NCBI GenBank assembly: GCA_023548195.1
Contig: JAJHZJ010000699.1
Span: forward strand, 4,311,175-4,375,174
Direction of reading: 5' to 3'
Length of the DNA stretch: 64,000 nt
Source: Bettongia penicillata ogilbyi
Lineage: Eukaryota > Chordata > Mammalia > Diprotodontia > Potoroidae
In this document: positions 23,801-32,040 of the stretch, piece after piece
How positions within the stretch are numbered: position 1 is the first letter of the stretch
Layout: each line of letters opens with the position of its first letter
Translations under genes and position numbers: made by a program
The notes under the pieces: model-generated
What the model saw: the letters and a program-made list of their open reading frames with translations, nothing else
What the model was told of the DNA's origin: nothing
Databases searched by the model: none

Positions 23801-25034
23801 TTTTACAAACCAAATATGCAAAGAAATTGAAATATTTCTAAAATTTCAAACAATTTTAGGGTAGCTGTTGAGTTATATCCCACAATCTTTAGCTCTAAAA
23901 TTTTATGATTCTATCTCTACTATCAATTTCTCCCCAATATTCTAATTTTTTATTATCACTGAAAACTGACAAATGATTTCTTGAACAGAAGGAAAGCATG
24001 CAGGGTTGGGAAACCTGTGGCCTTCAGGCTTCATATGGCACTCGAGTGCAGCCCTTTGACTGAACCCAAACTTCACAGAACAAATCCCATTTAGGGTAAC
24101 CCTAACCCAATTTGTTCTGTGAAGTCTGGATTCAGTCAAAGGGCTGCCTTTGAGGACCTGGACAGCGACGATGCCTGGAGGCAGCCAACTGAAAAGTATG
24201 AGAGACATAGTTTCTAGGTATTAATAGTCAACTTATTAATTATGGCTAGCAAATAATCAATAAAATGAGGTCAGTGGCCCTGTTGGAAGCCAAAGACAAA
24301 CCTTGGAAGCCTGTGAATGCATAAATATCCTTGGAGAAGGGTGGATGAGTAGACATCAACTCTGACTAGTTAACAATCAGAAAATGAATACTCTAACGAG
24401 AGGTGGGCTTATTTTAATGAGGGGCTGGGGACACCAGAAAAAGCCTCTTGCTGAAGAAGGCCTTTAAGCTGAGTCATGAAGGAAGCCAGGAAAGGAAAGG
24501 GAGCATTCCTGACATGATGTACAAGTACAAAGGCCCAGAGAGACAGTGTCACATGTGAGGAACAGCAAATAGATTAAGGTAGCAAGTATGTGGAAAGAAG
24601 TGTAAGATGGCAGGGAAAGTAGAAGGGATAGGTTGTGAAGAACTTTTTGGGCAGACTAGATTTGGAGGTGATTCTGGAGCTAACAGGAAACCACTGCAGT
24701 TTAACGACTAGGAAGGTGACTTGGACAACTTGTGCTCTGGCAGCTGAGCAGAGGAAAGAAAGCTACTGAAATAGGCCAGGCAAAAGGTAATGAGGGCAGT
24801 AGCTGTATGAGCAGGACACGCACACTAGAGGTGTGGTAGAAGTAGAAATGACGAGAGACAGCAACAGAACGGCTTTGTGAAACATCAGTGAGGAGTTAAG
24901 GATGACACTGCAGCTTCCTGGCTGAATGAATGGGATTGTGAGACCCTCGAAGGGAGTTTGGAAGAAAAATCCCATTTTGGACATGCTATGTTTGAGATGT
25001 CTAAGGATGGACAGTTCAAGATGTCCAAAGAGGC

Positions 25035-25083
<49 letters not shown>

Positions 25084-27489
25084 TGTGTGTGTGTGTAATA
25101 TCTACAAAGAGATGATCACTGAATGAAAGGGAGTGATGAGATAAGCAAATAAGATAGTATTGAAGAAAAAGAGAAAAGGCCTCATGATACAAAAGAGATA
25201 GAAAACTTAAATCCAATCATTTTTGGTAACCTTCTGCTGTAAATGGATAAGGAAACACATGATCAAACTCACTGAATTTAAAAAAGTCTGACAAATTGTT
25301 CCAAAGGGTCTTGTTCAAATTTACATTGGTTACTTCCAAGTTCCTGCCATGTCTTACCTTAATATCAAGTTTAAAAAAATAATAACACACAATCATGTTC
25401 CTACAGGGAAATATAATCAGAGTTCACTTATTTAATGCAAAGTTACTTAAAATCCTAAACCAAAATGGTAACTATGCACATACTCGGGCAGCTAGGTGGC
25501 TCAGTGTTAGCATGCCAGAACTGGAGTCAGGAAGACCAGAGTTCAAATTTACTAGCTGTGGGACCCTGGATACCTCACTTAACCCTGTTGCCTCCATTTC
25601 CTTATCTGTAAAATAAAGTGGAGAAGGAAATAGCAAAGCACCCCAGCATCTTTGCCAAGAACACCTTAAATGGGGTCATGAAGAGATACGGCTGATCTAT
25701 GTATGATACATCCAGTTATATTAGGCACATTCTGCAACAGAGAAAACTTGGGGATGGGACAACGGAGCAGACTGACGTAAAGGACTAAGAGACCGCTAGT
25801 TAAGGACTTACCTGAAAGCAATTTCATCTGCTACTTTTTCTTCTGGATCCTCTTCTGTAATCTCGTATCGTCCTTTATAGTTCATTTCTAATCTGTTCCC
25901 TACTCTGTCTCGGACAGGTCGCTTACGTTTCATGTGACCTTGTCCATTTTCTTCTTCTTTTGGACCAGCTTTTTTATTATCATGCATGTATTCATCAATT
26001 TCTTTGTCTAGCTGTTCAGTTTGCGATTGTGATCCCCTCATTAATTTCTTGGCCAGCAAATAATTATAAGTCTCTGACTGTCTGCTTCTGTCAATGCTGC
26101 CCTCCATGCCCAGTATACCAAGTTCGTTAGCCACAGCATCTTGGCTCTGCTCCTGCAGCACCGCGCCCCATATGTTGTTGATTTTCTTCCCTCCCAGAAG
26201 ATGCTCTTTCTGACTGTTCTGGACAAACTGAAAAGGCTCTGGTTTGGGAAGAGGATTAAAGCATTTCTGCCTCTTTCGTTTCCAAAGACAGCTGTCATCG
26301 TCTGAATCAGAAAAGCTTTCCTCACTGGATTCTACACCCTTAATAGTTCGATAATGTGATACTGGAGAGGCTGCAATGCTGCCCTGGAAAGGCCTGAATG
26401 AAATACTGCCATCTGGTACTTTCTGTAAATGAATAAAACATAATCAGCTTCACAAAAGACTAAAAAAAAGCAACCCTCAAATTCGATCACGTTAGCACTG
26501 CCATTTTTTTAAAAGAAAAATGTCAGCAGTTTAATATTAAATTTTTATATATAAATTAAATTTTATTTAATTTAAAAATCAAACCTGGCCCACTCTAAAA
26601 CAGCACCAGACTTAAAAGGAAACCAAACGAGTTTCTAGTTTTCAAAAATTTCATATGGAACTTGGCAACTTAAGAAATATAAAACAGTACATATTTCATC
26701 AATAAAATTTCCTCCTTAACAAAAACCCCTGCCACAGCATAGAATTCTAAACTGGGCTTCTCGGTTCTAATGAGAATTCTTGCTATAGAGTTTTGAAAAT
26801 TGCTGCTGGTATATTTGAAAAGGAAAGGCTAAGCAAGGGCCATCGGAACTGACTTTTCCCTTGGAAATTCATCTCTTTAACGTTTAAAACAGTTCCTTTT
26901 AGGCTGGTCTGTGGTTGTTTCTGCACTAGATGGCAGTGACCCTGGCTATCGAATTATCGATTAAACCTGTACGACCACCTAGAGTAGTCTTAAAAAAAAA
27001 CAAACCCACCCTACAACTTGGCTATTTTGTAAGTCCTCTAGGATAGGAGGCACAAATTAATTAAATTAACATATTCAGAACTCTGTCATTTGTTCGAGCC
27101 GCATCCCTCTCCCCACTCTCAGGAACCCTCCATCGAGGTCAGTACCAACGGTACAAAAGGCAGCCTGGCATCCTTCCTGCAAAGCAGCCCAACAGGAGGC
27201 TGCCCGCAGCACCGGGAGGAAGGGGCTCCCCCCAGCCCCGCCCCCCCAGGCCGCTCTCTAGTCCTCACGCCTAACGCGCTCCAAGCCCGGCGCCGGTGAT
27301 TGACAGGCGCGCGGGCTCTGCAGGGCCCGGCCCGGAGCGAGGCGGGAATGGCGGCGACGCGTCCCCTCCCCCGCTCCTCACCAGCTGCGGGGGCTGCGGG
27401 GGCTGCCCGCTATTCGTCGTCGCGTCCGTCATGTCAGAATCCGACTCGCACAGCTCACCGTCTTCCATCCCCCGAACTTCCAGCGCCAT
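14532..27489 (-). CDS. PHAX: PHAX, phosphorylated adaptor for RNA export (complete, 5 coding exons)
   Basis: Adaptor that links the cap-binding complex on capped U snRNA precursors to the export receptor CRM1/RanGTP in the nucleus. It is active when phosphorylated and is recycled after dephosphorylation in the cytoplasm (family knowledge). Coding parts on the minus strand: 27489-27382, 26422-25812, 23452-23332, 17604-17521, 14801-14532. They sum to 1194 nt, i.e. 397 residues plus TAA; human PHAX is about 394. All introns are GT-AG and phases match. Seen in the protein: an N-terminal MEDGELCESDSDM acidic start; the acidic Ser cluster SSEESFSDSDDDS (CK2-type phosphorylation region); basic KRKR stretches (NLS-like); and from about residue 220 the conserved RNA-binding domain spread over exons 2-5 (GRYEI, NGSRRRTPGG, FYVENQKEYENKK). 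The start ATG at 27489 has A at -3 and aligns with the human start. No frameshift or stop seen, so it appears functional. Confidence 0.97.
14870..16012 (+). mobile_element. CR1/L3-type LINE remnant (intron 4 of PHAX)
   Basis: Reads like the end of a CR1/L3 reverse transcriptase: DFSKVFNKVSHDILVDK near 14955-15005, then CTGGTCAGACTATATCTGGA, GGGGATGTTTAGCCTAGAAG, AGAGCTGTCCAAAATGGGAT and GAGGTCCTTTCAATTCTGAA at the 3' end. Many stops. It begins just outside PHAX exon 5, so in transcript terms it is antisense in intron 4. Confidence 0.7.
16013..16519. other. PHAX: PHAX intron 4, no recognised feature
   Basis: Unique-looking AT-rich DNA with short frames only. Confidence 0.3.
16520..16860 (+). 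mobile_element. MIR SINE
   Basis: MIR-like body: GTGAGTTCAAGCATTGTCTC, GGGCAAGTCTCTGGACC, AATGGTGATAATAACCTATT. Confidence 0.55.
17089..17293. mobile_element. Palindromic hAT-like MITE, copy 1
   Basis: Two halves are inverted copies: GCCTCAAGGCCACAAGTAAT ... TAGAACAAATCC against TTTATTCTGTGAAG ... ACATGTGGCCTTGAGG. The right end GGTCCCCACCCCTG mirrors the CAGGGGTGGGGAACC type of hAT terminal repeat. No transposase. Lies in PHAX intron 4. Confidence 0.8.
17330..17485 (-). mobile_element. Possible L2 antisense fragment
   Basis: Text resembling the reverse complement of L2 ORF/3' UTR sits next to exon 4. Weak. Confidence 0.3.
17521..17604 (-). CDS. PHAX: PHAX coding exon 4
   Basis: 84 nt, 28 codons starting NGSRRRTPGGVYLNLLKNTP and ending EGQIK. 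Acceptor TTTTTGTAG, donor AAG/GTAAAA. The NGSRRRTPGG loop is a hallmark of the PHAX RNA-binding domain. It is too short to stand out as an open frame and was found by matching to the family. Confidence 0.95.
17655..17872 (+). mobile_element. MIR SINE
   Basis: GTGACCCTGGCCACTTAACC, TGTAAAATGGGAATCACAAC, GGCTATTGTAAGGACCCAGT: MIR core and tail. Confidence 0.7.
17960..18100 (-). mobile_element. L2 3' end, antisense
   Basis: AAGCACTTACTACATGCCAG, then GGATCCAAAGAAAGGTAAAG is the reverse complement of the L2 end. A CA repeat (18098-18138) follows. Confidence 0.65.
18529..19238 (+). mobile_element. Solo LTR, family A, plus orientation
   Basis: Ends are exact 8-bp inverted repeats, TGATGAGG at 18529 and CCTCATCA ending 19238. 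Inside: GTATTTAAG (TATA-like) near 18980, AATAAA in CTTTAATAAACTTTG near 19130, and GTCAGTATTTTGGGCTCCCT near the end. No internal retroviral genes, so a solo LTR. The same family lies inverted at 44006-44711. Confidence 0.85.
20215..20545 (+). mobile_element. RTE-partner SINE copy 2
   Basis: GTTTGGCCCCAAATTGACTC, CTGTTTTGGCCAGAAACCCT, AATCACCGAATGGGTGTTGC, GACTTTGCACAGCCCTCCCT: the same string of blocks as the copy at 39740. Confidence 0.8.
20891..21100 (+). mobile_element. RTE-partner SINE copy 3, with target-site duplication
   Basis: Body CTGCATCCTGGGCCATCTCC ... TGTCACGGTCCTCTTTGAGA. It is bracketed by the identical 10-mer TGGCTCCCCA at 20881-20890 and 21101-21110, which are one site in the host L2. 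This gives exact insertion ends. Confidence 0.88.
21680..21960 (+). mobile_element. L1-type ORF1 remnant
   Basis: AATGATGGTGACAGGGATGC and the A-rich AATTCCTAGAAGAGATGAAG block recur at 22430 and 62440. Together they are the start of an old ORF1 region. No open frame. Confidence 0.5.
22195..22412 (+). mobile_element. MIR SINE
   Basis: GACCTGAGTTCAAATGTGGC, CTCAACTGTAAAATGGGGAT, TTGGCACAGAATAGGCACTT. Confidence 0.8.
22420..22930 (+). mobile_element. L1-type ORF1 remnant
   Basis: Decayed reading MAKTNDLENRLRRDILRI near 22824-22880 matches the ORF1 motif KTTDLENRSRRDNLKI. Upstream text is the charged coiled-coil region. Lies in PHAX intron 3. Confidence 0.7.
22975..23180 (+). mobile_element. 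L2 ORF fragment
   Basis: CTCTAGGAAAAGCCATTGATG, TTTTCAACCCCTTTCAATCT and CTCATCACTCAACTGAAACC are L2 ORF2 landmarks. Confidence 0.65.
23332..23452 (-). CDS. PHAX: PHAX coding exon 3
   Basis: 121 nt. Its first base completes Arg240, then 40 codons, LQEPKKDLIARVVRIIGNKK through EVEQNGGLLIM. Acceptor TTTTGCAG, donor ATG/GTAAGA. It belongs to the RNA-binding domain. Confidence 0.95.
24001..24190. mobile_element. Palindromic hAT-like MITE, copy 2
   Basis: Starts CAGGGTTGGGAAACCTGTGG. The arms 24051-24085 and 24110-24144 are 35-bp reverse complements with two mismatches (GCCCTTTGACTGAA ... CACAGAACAAAT). The 24-bp loop contains TTAGGGTAACCCTAACCC. Lies in PHAX intron 2. Confidence 0.85.
24420..25020 (-). 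mobile_element. L2 ORF region, antisense
   Basis: CATTTTGGACATGCTATGTTTGAGATG (24971 on) is the reverse complement of the L2 ORF phrase for LKLNMSKTEL. Upstream GAAACCACTGCAGTTTAACG and GGATGACACTGCAGCTTCCT fit the same element. Confidence 0.7.
25034..25098. repeat. AG/TG microsatellite
   Basis: (AG)n from about 25034 to 25080, then (TG)n to 25098. PHAX intron 2. Confidence 0.95.
25485..25698 (+). mobile_element. Marsupial tRNA-type SINE
   Basis: Head GGGCAGCTAGGTGGCTCAGT, ACTGGAGTCAGGAAGACCAG, CCTTATCTGTAAAATAAAGT, and tail GGAGAAGGAAATAGCAAAGC. It lies about 100 bp from PHAX exon 2, sense opposite to PHAX. Confidence 0.85.
25812..26422 (-). CDS. PHAX: PHAX coding exon 2 (largest exon)
   Basis: 611 nt, residues 37-239 plus two bases of the Arg240 codon. 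Acceptor TTTACAG just before 26422, donor CAG/GTAAGT at 25812/25811. It carries the acidic phospho-Ser cluster, KINNIWGAVLQEQ, the LGILGMEG segment, the SRQSETYNYLLAKKL segment and the basic KRKRPVRDR stretch. These align without gaps of note to human PHAX. Confidence 0.95.
26423..27381 (-). other. PHAX: PHAX intron 1
   Basis: Short unique AT-rich intron with no transposon that I recognise. It holds the CTCF-like motif at 26923. The part from 27100 on is GC-rich and belongs to the promoter island. Confidence 0.7.
26923..26937 (+). promoter_or_regulatory. CTCF-like core motif in PHAX intron 1
   Basis: GCACTAGATGGCAGT matches the CCASYAGRKGGCRSY core at 14 of 15 positions. It lies about 0.55 kb inside the PHAX gene. 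Confidence 0.45.
27382..27489 (-). CDS. PHAX: PHAX coding exon 1
   Basis: Thirty-six codons from MALEVRGMEDGEL to PPQPPQL, followed by a GTGAGG donor at 27381. The Gln/Pro-rich end (GQPPQPPQ) is less conserved than the acidic start. The upstream in-frame sequence on the minus strand is untranslated GC-rich leader. Confidence 0.93.
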
Positions 27490-27639
27490 TTTCCCCTCTC
27501 CGGAGAAATCGGACCGGAAGCCGCTCCGGCCGGCCCGGCAGGAAGTAGTTCGGCCGAGCTCAGTTCCTTTTCCTCCTCTCCGGCGGCGGCGGAAGCGCCG
27601 GGTTCGCGCCCATCCTTCGCCCCGCCCTCTCCCCGCCCC

Positions 27640-27870
27640 CTGAACGCTCCGCCCACCACAAACCTCTACTGGCCACGCCACGCCCTCTGAACTCCCCGCC
27701 CATCACAACCGCTACTGGCCACGCCCCACCTTCTGAACGCCCCGCCCACCACAACGGCGACAGTCCATGCCCCGCCCTCCGAACGCCCCGCCCATCGCAA
27801 CCGCTGCAGCCCACGCCCCGCCCCCTGAGTGCTCCGCCCATCGCAACCGCTTCAGGCCACGCCCCTCCGC
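27640..27870. repeat. Five-unit 46-bp GC-box minisatellite upstream of PHAX
   Basis: Units start near 27640, 27687, 27733, 27779 and 27825, with periods of 47, 46, 46 and 46. Each holds a CCGCCCA box, then a variant of CATCGCAACCGCT, then a CCACGCC box. Copies differ at a few positions, so this is an ageing local duplication and not a sequencing stutter. It begins about 150 bp upstream of the PHAX ATG. Confidence 0.9.
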
Positions 27871-27899
27871 CTTGCAAGACCACGCCTCAAGCCTCGCGG

Positions 27900-28555
27900 A
27901 ACTGAGCTCGGGCTGCCTGGAGGTTTTCTAAAATTTCAAGTGAAATTTGTGGGTTTTTAAAGTGTTAAACACTACATTTCAGAGAACGTGCTGCATTTAT
28001 GACAGTTTTCCTTAATCAAAGCCCGGAGCCGCAGAGCTACTCCACACTAATTCTTATCATTCCAAACCCATTTAGGCCGCGTGTATTCGGGTACCTACGG
28101 CCAAAGGCACGTGGTCACTTAGCTACAGTGAGTGAGACAGAAGCCTAGATCCAGCACGTGTACCAGTGAACGACGAGGCAGCGGTGGCTGGTGGCTGGTG
28201 GCTGAGTCAGGGCATCTGCAGGTTCTGCGGCCACAGGAGACTTTAGAGCGCATTCTCCCTGCCATCCTACGGATGATTTACCCAAGCTCCTACAGCTAGT
28301 GCCAGTTGATGGACTCCTTAGCCTGCTCGGTTCTCTCCCTCCTCTTACCATGGCTTCAGTTATTACCTCCGTGTAGGTGAATTCAAAGTCTACATCCCCT
28401 ACATGTCCCAAGAACGTTGATCCTTCATTTCCTGATTTGCATTTTTTAAATTTTATTTTTATTTCTTTGATGCTTTATATTATTGCCTGCTACTATAGAC
28501 AAGATTTCATGTTAGCACTAACATGCCTAGTTATTGCTAACCTGTCAGTTATTAA
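27900..28555. other. Unique-looking spacer next to the PHAX promoter
   Basis: No gene seen. Weak MIR-like antisense text at 28100-28330 (CACTTAGCTACAGTGAGTGA) and a short GGCTGGT repeat (28187-28203). Confidence 0.3.
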
Positions 28556-28655
28556 AACACCTTGAAGTGTACTAGGCACTGGGAATTCAAATACAATAAA
28601 TTAAATAGTCCCTATGGAGCTTGCATTCTAGTGGGGGGAGACAAAGATTCATGTG
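28556..28655 (-). mobile_element. L2 3' end, antisense
   Basis: TGTACTAGGCACTGGGAATT ... CATTCTAGTGGGGGGAGACA is the reverse complement of the L2 3' UTR. It probably continues at 28995-29290 beyond the SINE. Confidence 0.6.
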
Positions 28656-28757
28656 TGTGTGTGTGTGTGTGTGTGTATGTATATATATACATATATACAT
28701 GTATATATACATATATGTATGTGTGTGTATATATATATGTGTGTGTGTGTGTGTATA
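28650..28757. repeat. Compound TG/TA microsatellite
   Basis: Alternating TG and TATA/CATA runs over about 105 bp. Confidence 0.95.
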
Positions 28758-28990
28758 CACAGACAATTAAGTGGCATAGTGGAAAGAGTGCTGGACCTGG
28801 AGCCAGGAAAACTCATCTTCCTGAGTACAAATTTGACCCCAGACATTTACTACCTACGTTTTCTTGGGCAAGTCATTTAACTCGGTTGGCCTCAGTTTCC
28901 TCAATTGTAAAATGAACTGGAGAAGGAAATGGCAAACCACTGCAGTATCTCTGCCATGAAAACTTCAAATAGAGCTGAATATAATTCAAT
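28757..28990 (+). mobile_element. Marsupial tRNA-type SINE
   Basis: GTGGAAAGAGTGCTGGACCT, TTTCTTGGGCAAGTCATTTA, CAATTGTAAAATGAACTGGA, GAAATGGCAAACCACTGCAG. Confidence 0.85.
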
Positions 28991-28994
28991 AACA

Positions 28995-29640
28995 AAGTTT
29001 GTACAGAATTAAAACAAAGAGCACAAGTAGAAAATTTTTTAAAAAGTAATTAAATATAAGGTAGTACAAGGAGGAGGGCATTTAAAAATTGATGGAAGGG
29101 CTTCGTGGGAGAAGAAGGTGATGCTTGAGTTTTGTATTAAAGATAGATTATGCAGGGTAGAGGAAAGGAGGAATTGCAGGCCAGGTATGGGGGCAAGTAC
29201 AAGAGCATAGAAGCCCTAGAGGAGTGTTGTGTGGAATGAACAGAAAGAAGGCCAATCTGGCCAAATAAAAGTGTGAGGAAAGGGAGCCTAAAACTGAATT
29301 TATCTTGTGTTCTCCTAAATCTATATCTCTCTTAAAGCTCTGTACTTTCTCCCAGGCTCCTAATTGTTTTTTATTCTGCTTTCTCTTATCCCCTACATCT
29401 ATTTAGTTACTAAGTCCTGTCATTTCAATTTTCACAATTTCTTTAGCACTTGACCCTAATCTATTTCCAGTTCAGTTCTGTAAGAAAAAAACAAAAGTCT
29501 GACTCTCCAATCCCTCTCCTTATCCTAGCCCCACTTCAAGCCAAAATTAGCCAATGCTTTTTATATGGTTTACATTCTAATCAGGTTTTTTTGCTAGTGT
29601 CATTATCAAGTCCTTGCGTGGTGTGATTACTGATGGAGGT
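28995..29640. other. Mixed L2-like spacer
   Basis: 28995-29290 resembles antisense L2. 29290-29600 has sense L2-ORF-like text (CTTAAAGCTCTGTACTTTCT). Both are weak and no gene was seen. Confidence 0.35.
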
Positions 29641-29940
29641 GGGTAGAAATTTGAGCAGAACTAGTGAACCTTTTAGGTCAGTGGTATCAAAGTCAAAGAG
29701 AAAAGATTTCTGCAGGCTACAGAAAACCAAAAATTATGGACTGCCCGGAGTTTTACACCTCTGTTTTAAACTGCAGAGGATCAAGGTCCCCTTTGGCAGC
29801 CTGATGAAGCCTATAGAAACCCCAGAATGTTTTTAAATGTATAAAATAAAATAGGACTACAAAAAAACCTATTACATTGAAATAAAAATATAATTTTTTT
29901 CATCATGGGGGGACACCGTGAAATATACATAGAACCTCTA
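29640..29940. mobile_element. hAT-type nonautonomous DNA transposon remnants
   Basis: GTTTTACACCTCTG (29750-29763) and GGTCCCCTTTGGCAGCCTGA, TGTTTTTAAATGTATAAAAT resemble mammalian hAT-Charlie-type nonautonomous elements. Confidence 0.45.
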
Positions 29941-30623
29941 AGTTAAGAATATTTTAGAGAGGGAGTTCCTGATTGGACGCAAGATGCAAAGGCGGTCTGG
30001 ATCGTAAAGTGGTTTGATTGCTAGAAAATTTATGGCAGCAGAGTTCAGAGGAATTGAACACCTTTGGCCAAAAGCGGCCTCACCTGCCCCGTTGGGAAAG
30101 AAGAGCGCTGAATAGAGAGGAGGTCCCTCAATGAAGATGGCGGAGTAGAAGGACACACGTTCACGAGCTCCAACCCACAGCCCATAGAATTAATGTAAAA
30201 AGAGACCCCCATAACTTCTGGACCACTGAAAGGGGTACAGAAACGGAGTGGAAGAGATTTCCGTGCCAGAGAGCCCTGGAGACCCGTCCCCGGGGTCCGT
30301 CGGGCCCTGGAAAGCAGACCCCACCCCAGCGCTGCCCTGGCCACGGCCCCAGAGAAGCTGACCTGAGCAGGCTTCAGGGACAGAAGCTCCAGCAGCCGGG
30401 AAAGTCCCTCGGCCCACAGAAGCTACAGGTCAGTGAGAGAGACGGCTGGCTGGCTGAGGGGAGTGGGGTGTCTCCGTGACTCGGGCCCCCTCGAGAGGAA
30501 GCGGTGGCGGCAGAGACGGGGGCAGGAAGAGGCGGAGGCAGAGGTGTGGGCGGCAGCGGAGGCAGCAGCGGCTGTGGCCGTCGCGGCCCCGGACTCCCCC
30601 AGCAGCAGGCAGGATCTTCATTA

Positions 30624-30833
30624 CTGAAAGTCTCTGCATAAGCAACCTGAGGGAGCTGAGTGTGGGAGATGGCCCTGCCCCACCCTGCTCCACTACTGAA
30701 GGCCTCTGGATAAAGCCCCTGAGGGAGCTGAGCCTGGGAGGCGGGCCCCCCCCCACTCTGTTCCTGGAAGTCTCTGCATAAAGCCCCTGAGGGAGCTGAG
30801 CCTGGGAGGCGGCCCTGCCCCCACCCCAGCACC
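30624..30833 (+). repeat. Three 70-bp tandem monomers in the HAL1-like 5' UTR
   Basis: Units begin near 30624, 30695 and 30764. Each reads about CTGAAAGTCTCTGCATAAAG, then CCCCTGAGGGAGCTGAGCCT, then GGGAGGCGG with a C-rich end. Units 2 and 3 are the most alike. They lie about 120-330 bp before the ORF1 ATG, a position where some L1 families keep promoter monomers. Confidence 0.85.
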
Positions 30834-30951
30834 AGAACTAAATAAAGCTTGCTGTGGAAAGCCCATTTGAACCTCAGACCCCAAGCACTGGCTGGGCGGA
30901 TCTAGGCAGGGGTGGACAGGAATCTCAGAAGTCAAGTAACTGGCTGGGAAG

Positions 30952-32040
30952 ATGCCTAGAAAAGGGAAGAAAAATAAGACTATAGAGAGTTTTTTCCAAC
31001 AAATGCAAATGATCCCGACACTCGGATCTGATGACGAGCACGTATTCTTGCCATCAGGGAAAGATGTGGAGGGCAGGGCCTCAGTACCCCAGACACCCCA
31101 GGGGGATGTCAGATGGGCTCAGGACTTGGAAGAGCTCAAAAAGGATTTTGAAAAGCAAGTTAGACAGGTGGAGGAAAAACTGGGAAGAGAAATGAGAGAG
31201 ATGCAAGAAAAGTATGAAAAACGGGTCAATACCTTGGTTAAGGAGACCCAAAAAAATGCTGAAGAAAATAACACCTTGAAAAATAGGCTCACTCAATTGG
31301 CAAAAGAGGTTCAAAAAGCCAATGAGGAGAAGAATGCTTTCCAAAGCAGAATGAGCCAAATGGAAAAAGAGGCTCAAAAGCTCACTGAATTTAATAGTTC
31401 TCTCAAAATTAGAATGGAACAGATGGAGTCTAATGACTTTCTGAGAAACCAAGAAATCATAAAACAAAACCAAAAGAATGAAAAAATGGAAGAGAATGTG
31501 AAATATCTCATGGGAAAAACAACTGACCTGGAAAATAGATCCAGGAGAGACAATTTAAAAATTATGGGACTACCTGAAAGTCATGATCAAAAAAAGAGCC
31601 TAGACATCATCTTCCATGAAATTATCAAGGAAAACTGCCCTGACATTCTAGAACCAGAGGGCAAAATAAGTATTGAAAGAATCCATCGATCACCACCTGA
31701 AAGAGATCCAAAAAGAGAAACTCCTAGGAACATTGTGGCCAAATTCCAGAACTTCCAGCTCAAGGAAAAAATCTTACAAGCAGCTAGAAAGAAACAATTC
31801 CAGTACTGTGGAAATACAATCAGGATAACTCAAGATCTAGCAGCTTCTACATTAAGGGATCGAAGGGCATGGAATAGGATATTCCAGAAGGCAAAGGAAC
31901 TAGGACTCAAACCAAGAATCACCTACCCAGCTAAACTGAGTATAATACTTCAGGGGAAAATATGGTCTTTCAATGAAACAGAGGACTTTCAATCATTCTT
32001 GATGAAAAGACCAGAGCTGAAAAGAAAATTTGACTTCTAA
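30952..32040 (+). CDS. ORF1 RNA-binding protein of the HAL1-like element (362 aa)
   Basis: Trimeric nucleic-acid chaperone of the L1 ORF1p family, which coats element RNA in a ribonucleoprotein. Seen: a basic N terminus MPRKGKKNK, a PIP-like KTIESFF at residues 9-15, a long charged coiled coil at about 58-195, the RRM start RSRRDNLKIMGLPE at 197-209 through about 283, and the C-terminal domain with RDRRAW (302-307) and ITYPAKLSII (323-332). Length and domain order match L1 ORF1p (human about 338 aa). The start ATG is preceded by a stop-rich leader. The frame is fully open, unlike all other ORF1 remnants in this window, so insertion is fairly recent. Whether it is transcribed cannot be told from sequence. 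Confidence 0.9.
   Translation: MPRKGKKNKTIESFFQQMQMIPTLGSDDEHVFLPSGKDVEGRASVPQTPQGDVRWAQDLEELKKDFEKQVRQVEEKLGREMREMQEKYEKRVNTLVKETQKNAEENNTLKNRLTQLAKEVQKANEEKNAFQSRMSQMEKEAQKLTEFNSSLKIRMEQMESNDFLRNQEIIKQNQKNEKMEENVKYLMGKTTDLENRSRRDNLKIMGLPESHDQKKSLDIIFHEIIKENCPDILEPEGKISIERIHRSPPERDPKRETPRNIVAKFQNFQLKEKILQAARKKQFQYCGNTIRITQDLAASTLRDRRAWNRIFQKAKELGLKPRITYPAKLSIILQGKIWSFNETEDFQSFLMKRPELKRKFDF

Larger units (their letters stand above)
27230..27900. promoter_or_regulatory. GC-rich CpG island and promoter of PHAX
   Basis: Sharp rise in G+C and CpG in otherwise AT-rich DNA, covering PHAX exon 1 and about 400 bp upstream. Many CCGCCC and CACGCCC boxes and no TATA box, typical of a housekeeping promoter with dispersed start sites. 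Transcription runs to the left (minus strand). Confidence 0.85.

Noticed and set aside
27296..27883. Several long open frames on both strands in the GC-rich island
   Set aside because: High G+C lowers stop frequency. Only the minus-strand frame from 27489 matches a protein family (PHAX).
28653..28880. Frames reading VCVCVC / YIYIYT
   Set aside because: Translation of the TG/TA microsatellite running into a SINE.
30374..30832. A 152-codon minus-strand frame in the HAL1-like 5' UTR
   Set aside because: Antisense to the element, Pro/Leu rich because of GC content and the tandem monomers. No homology recognised.
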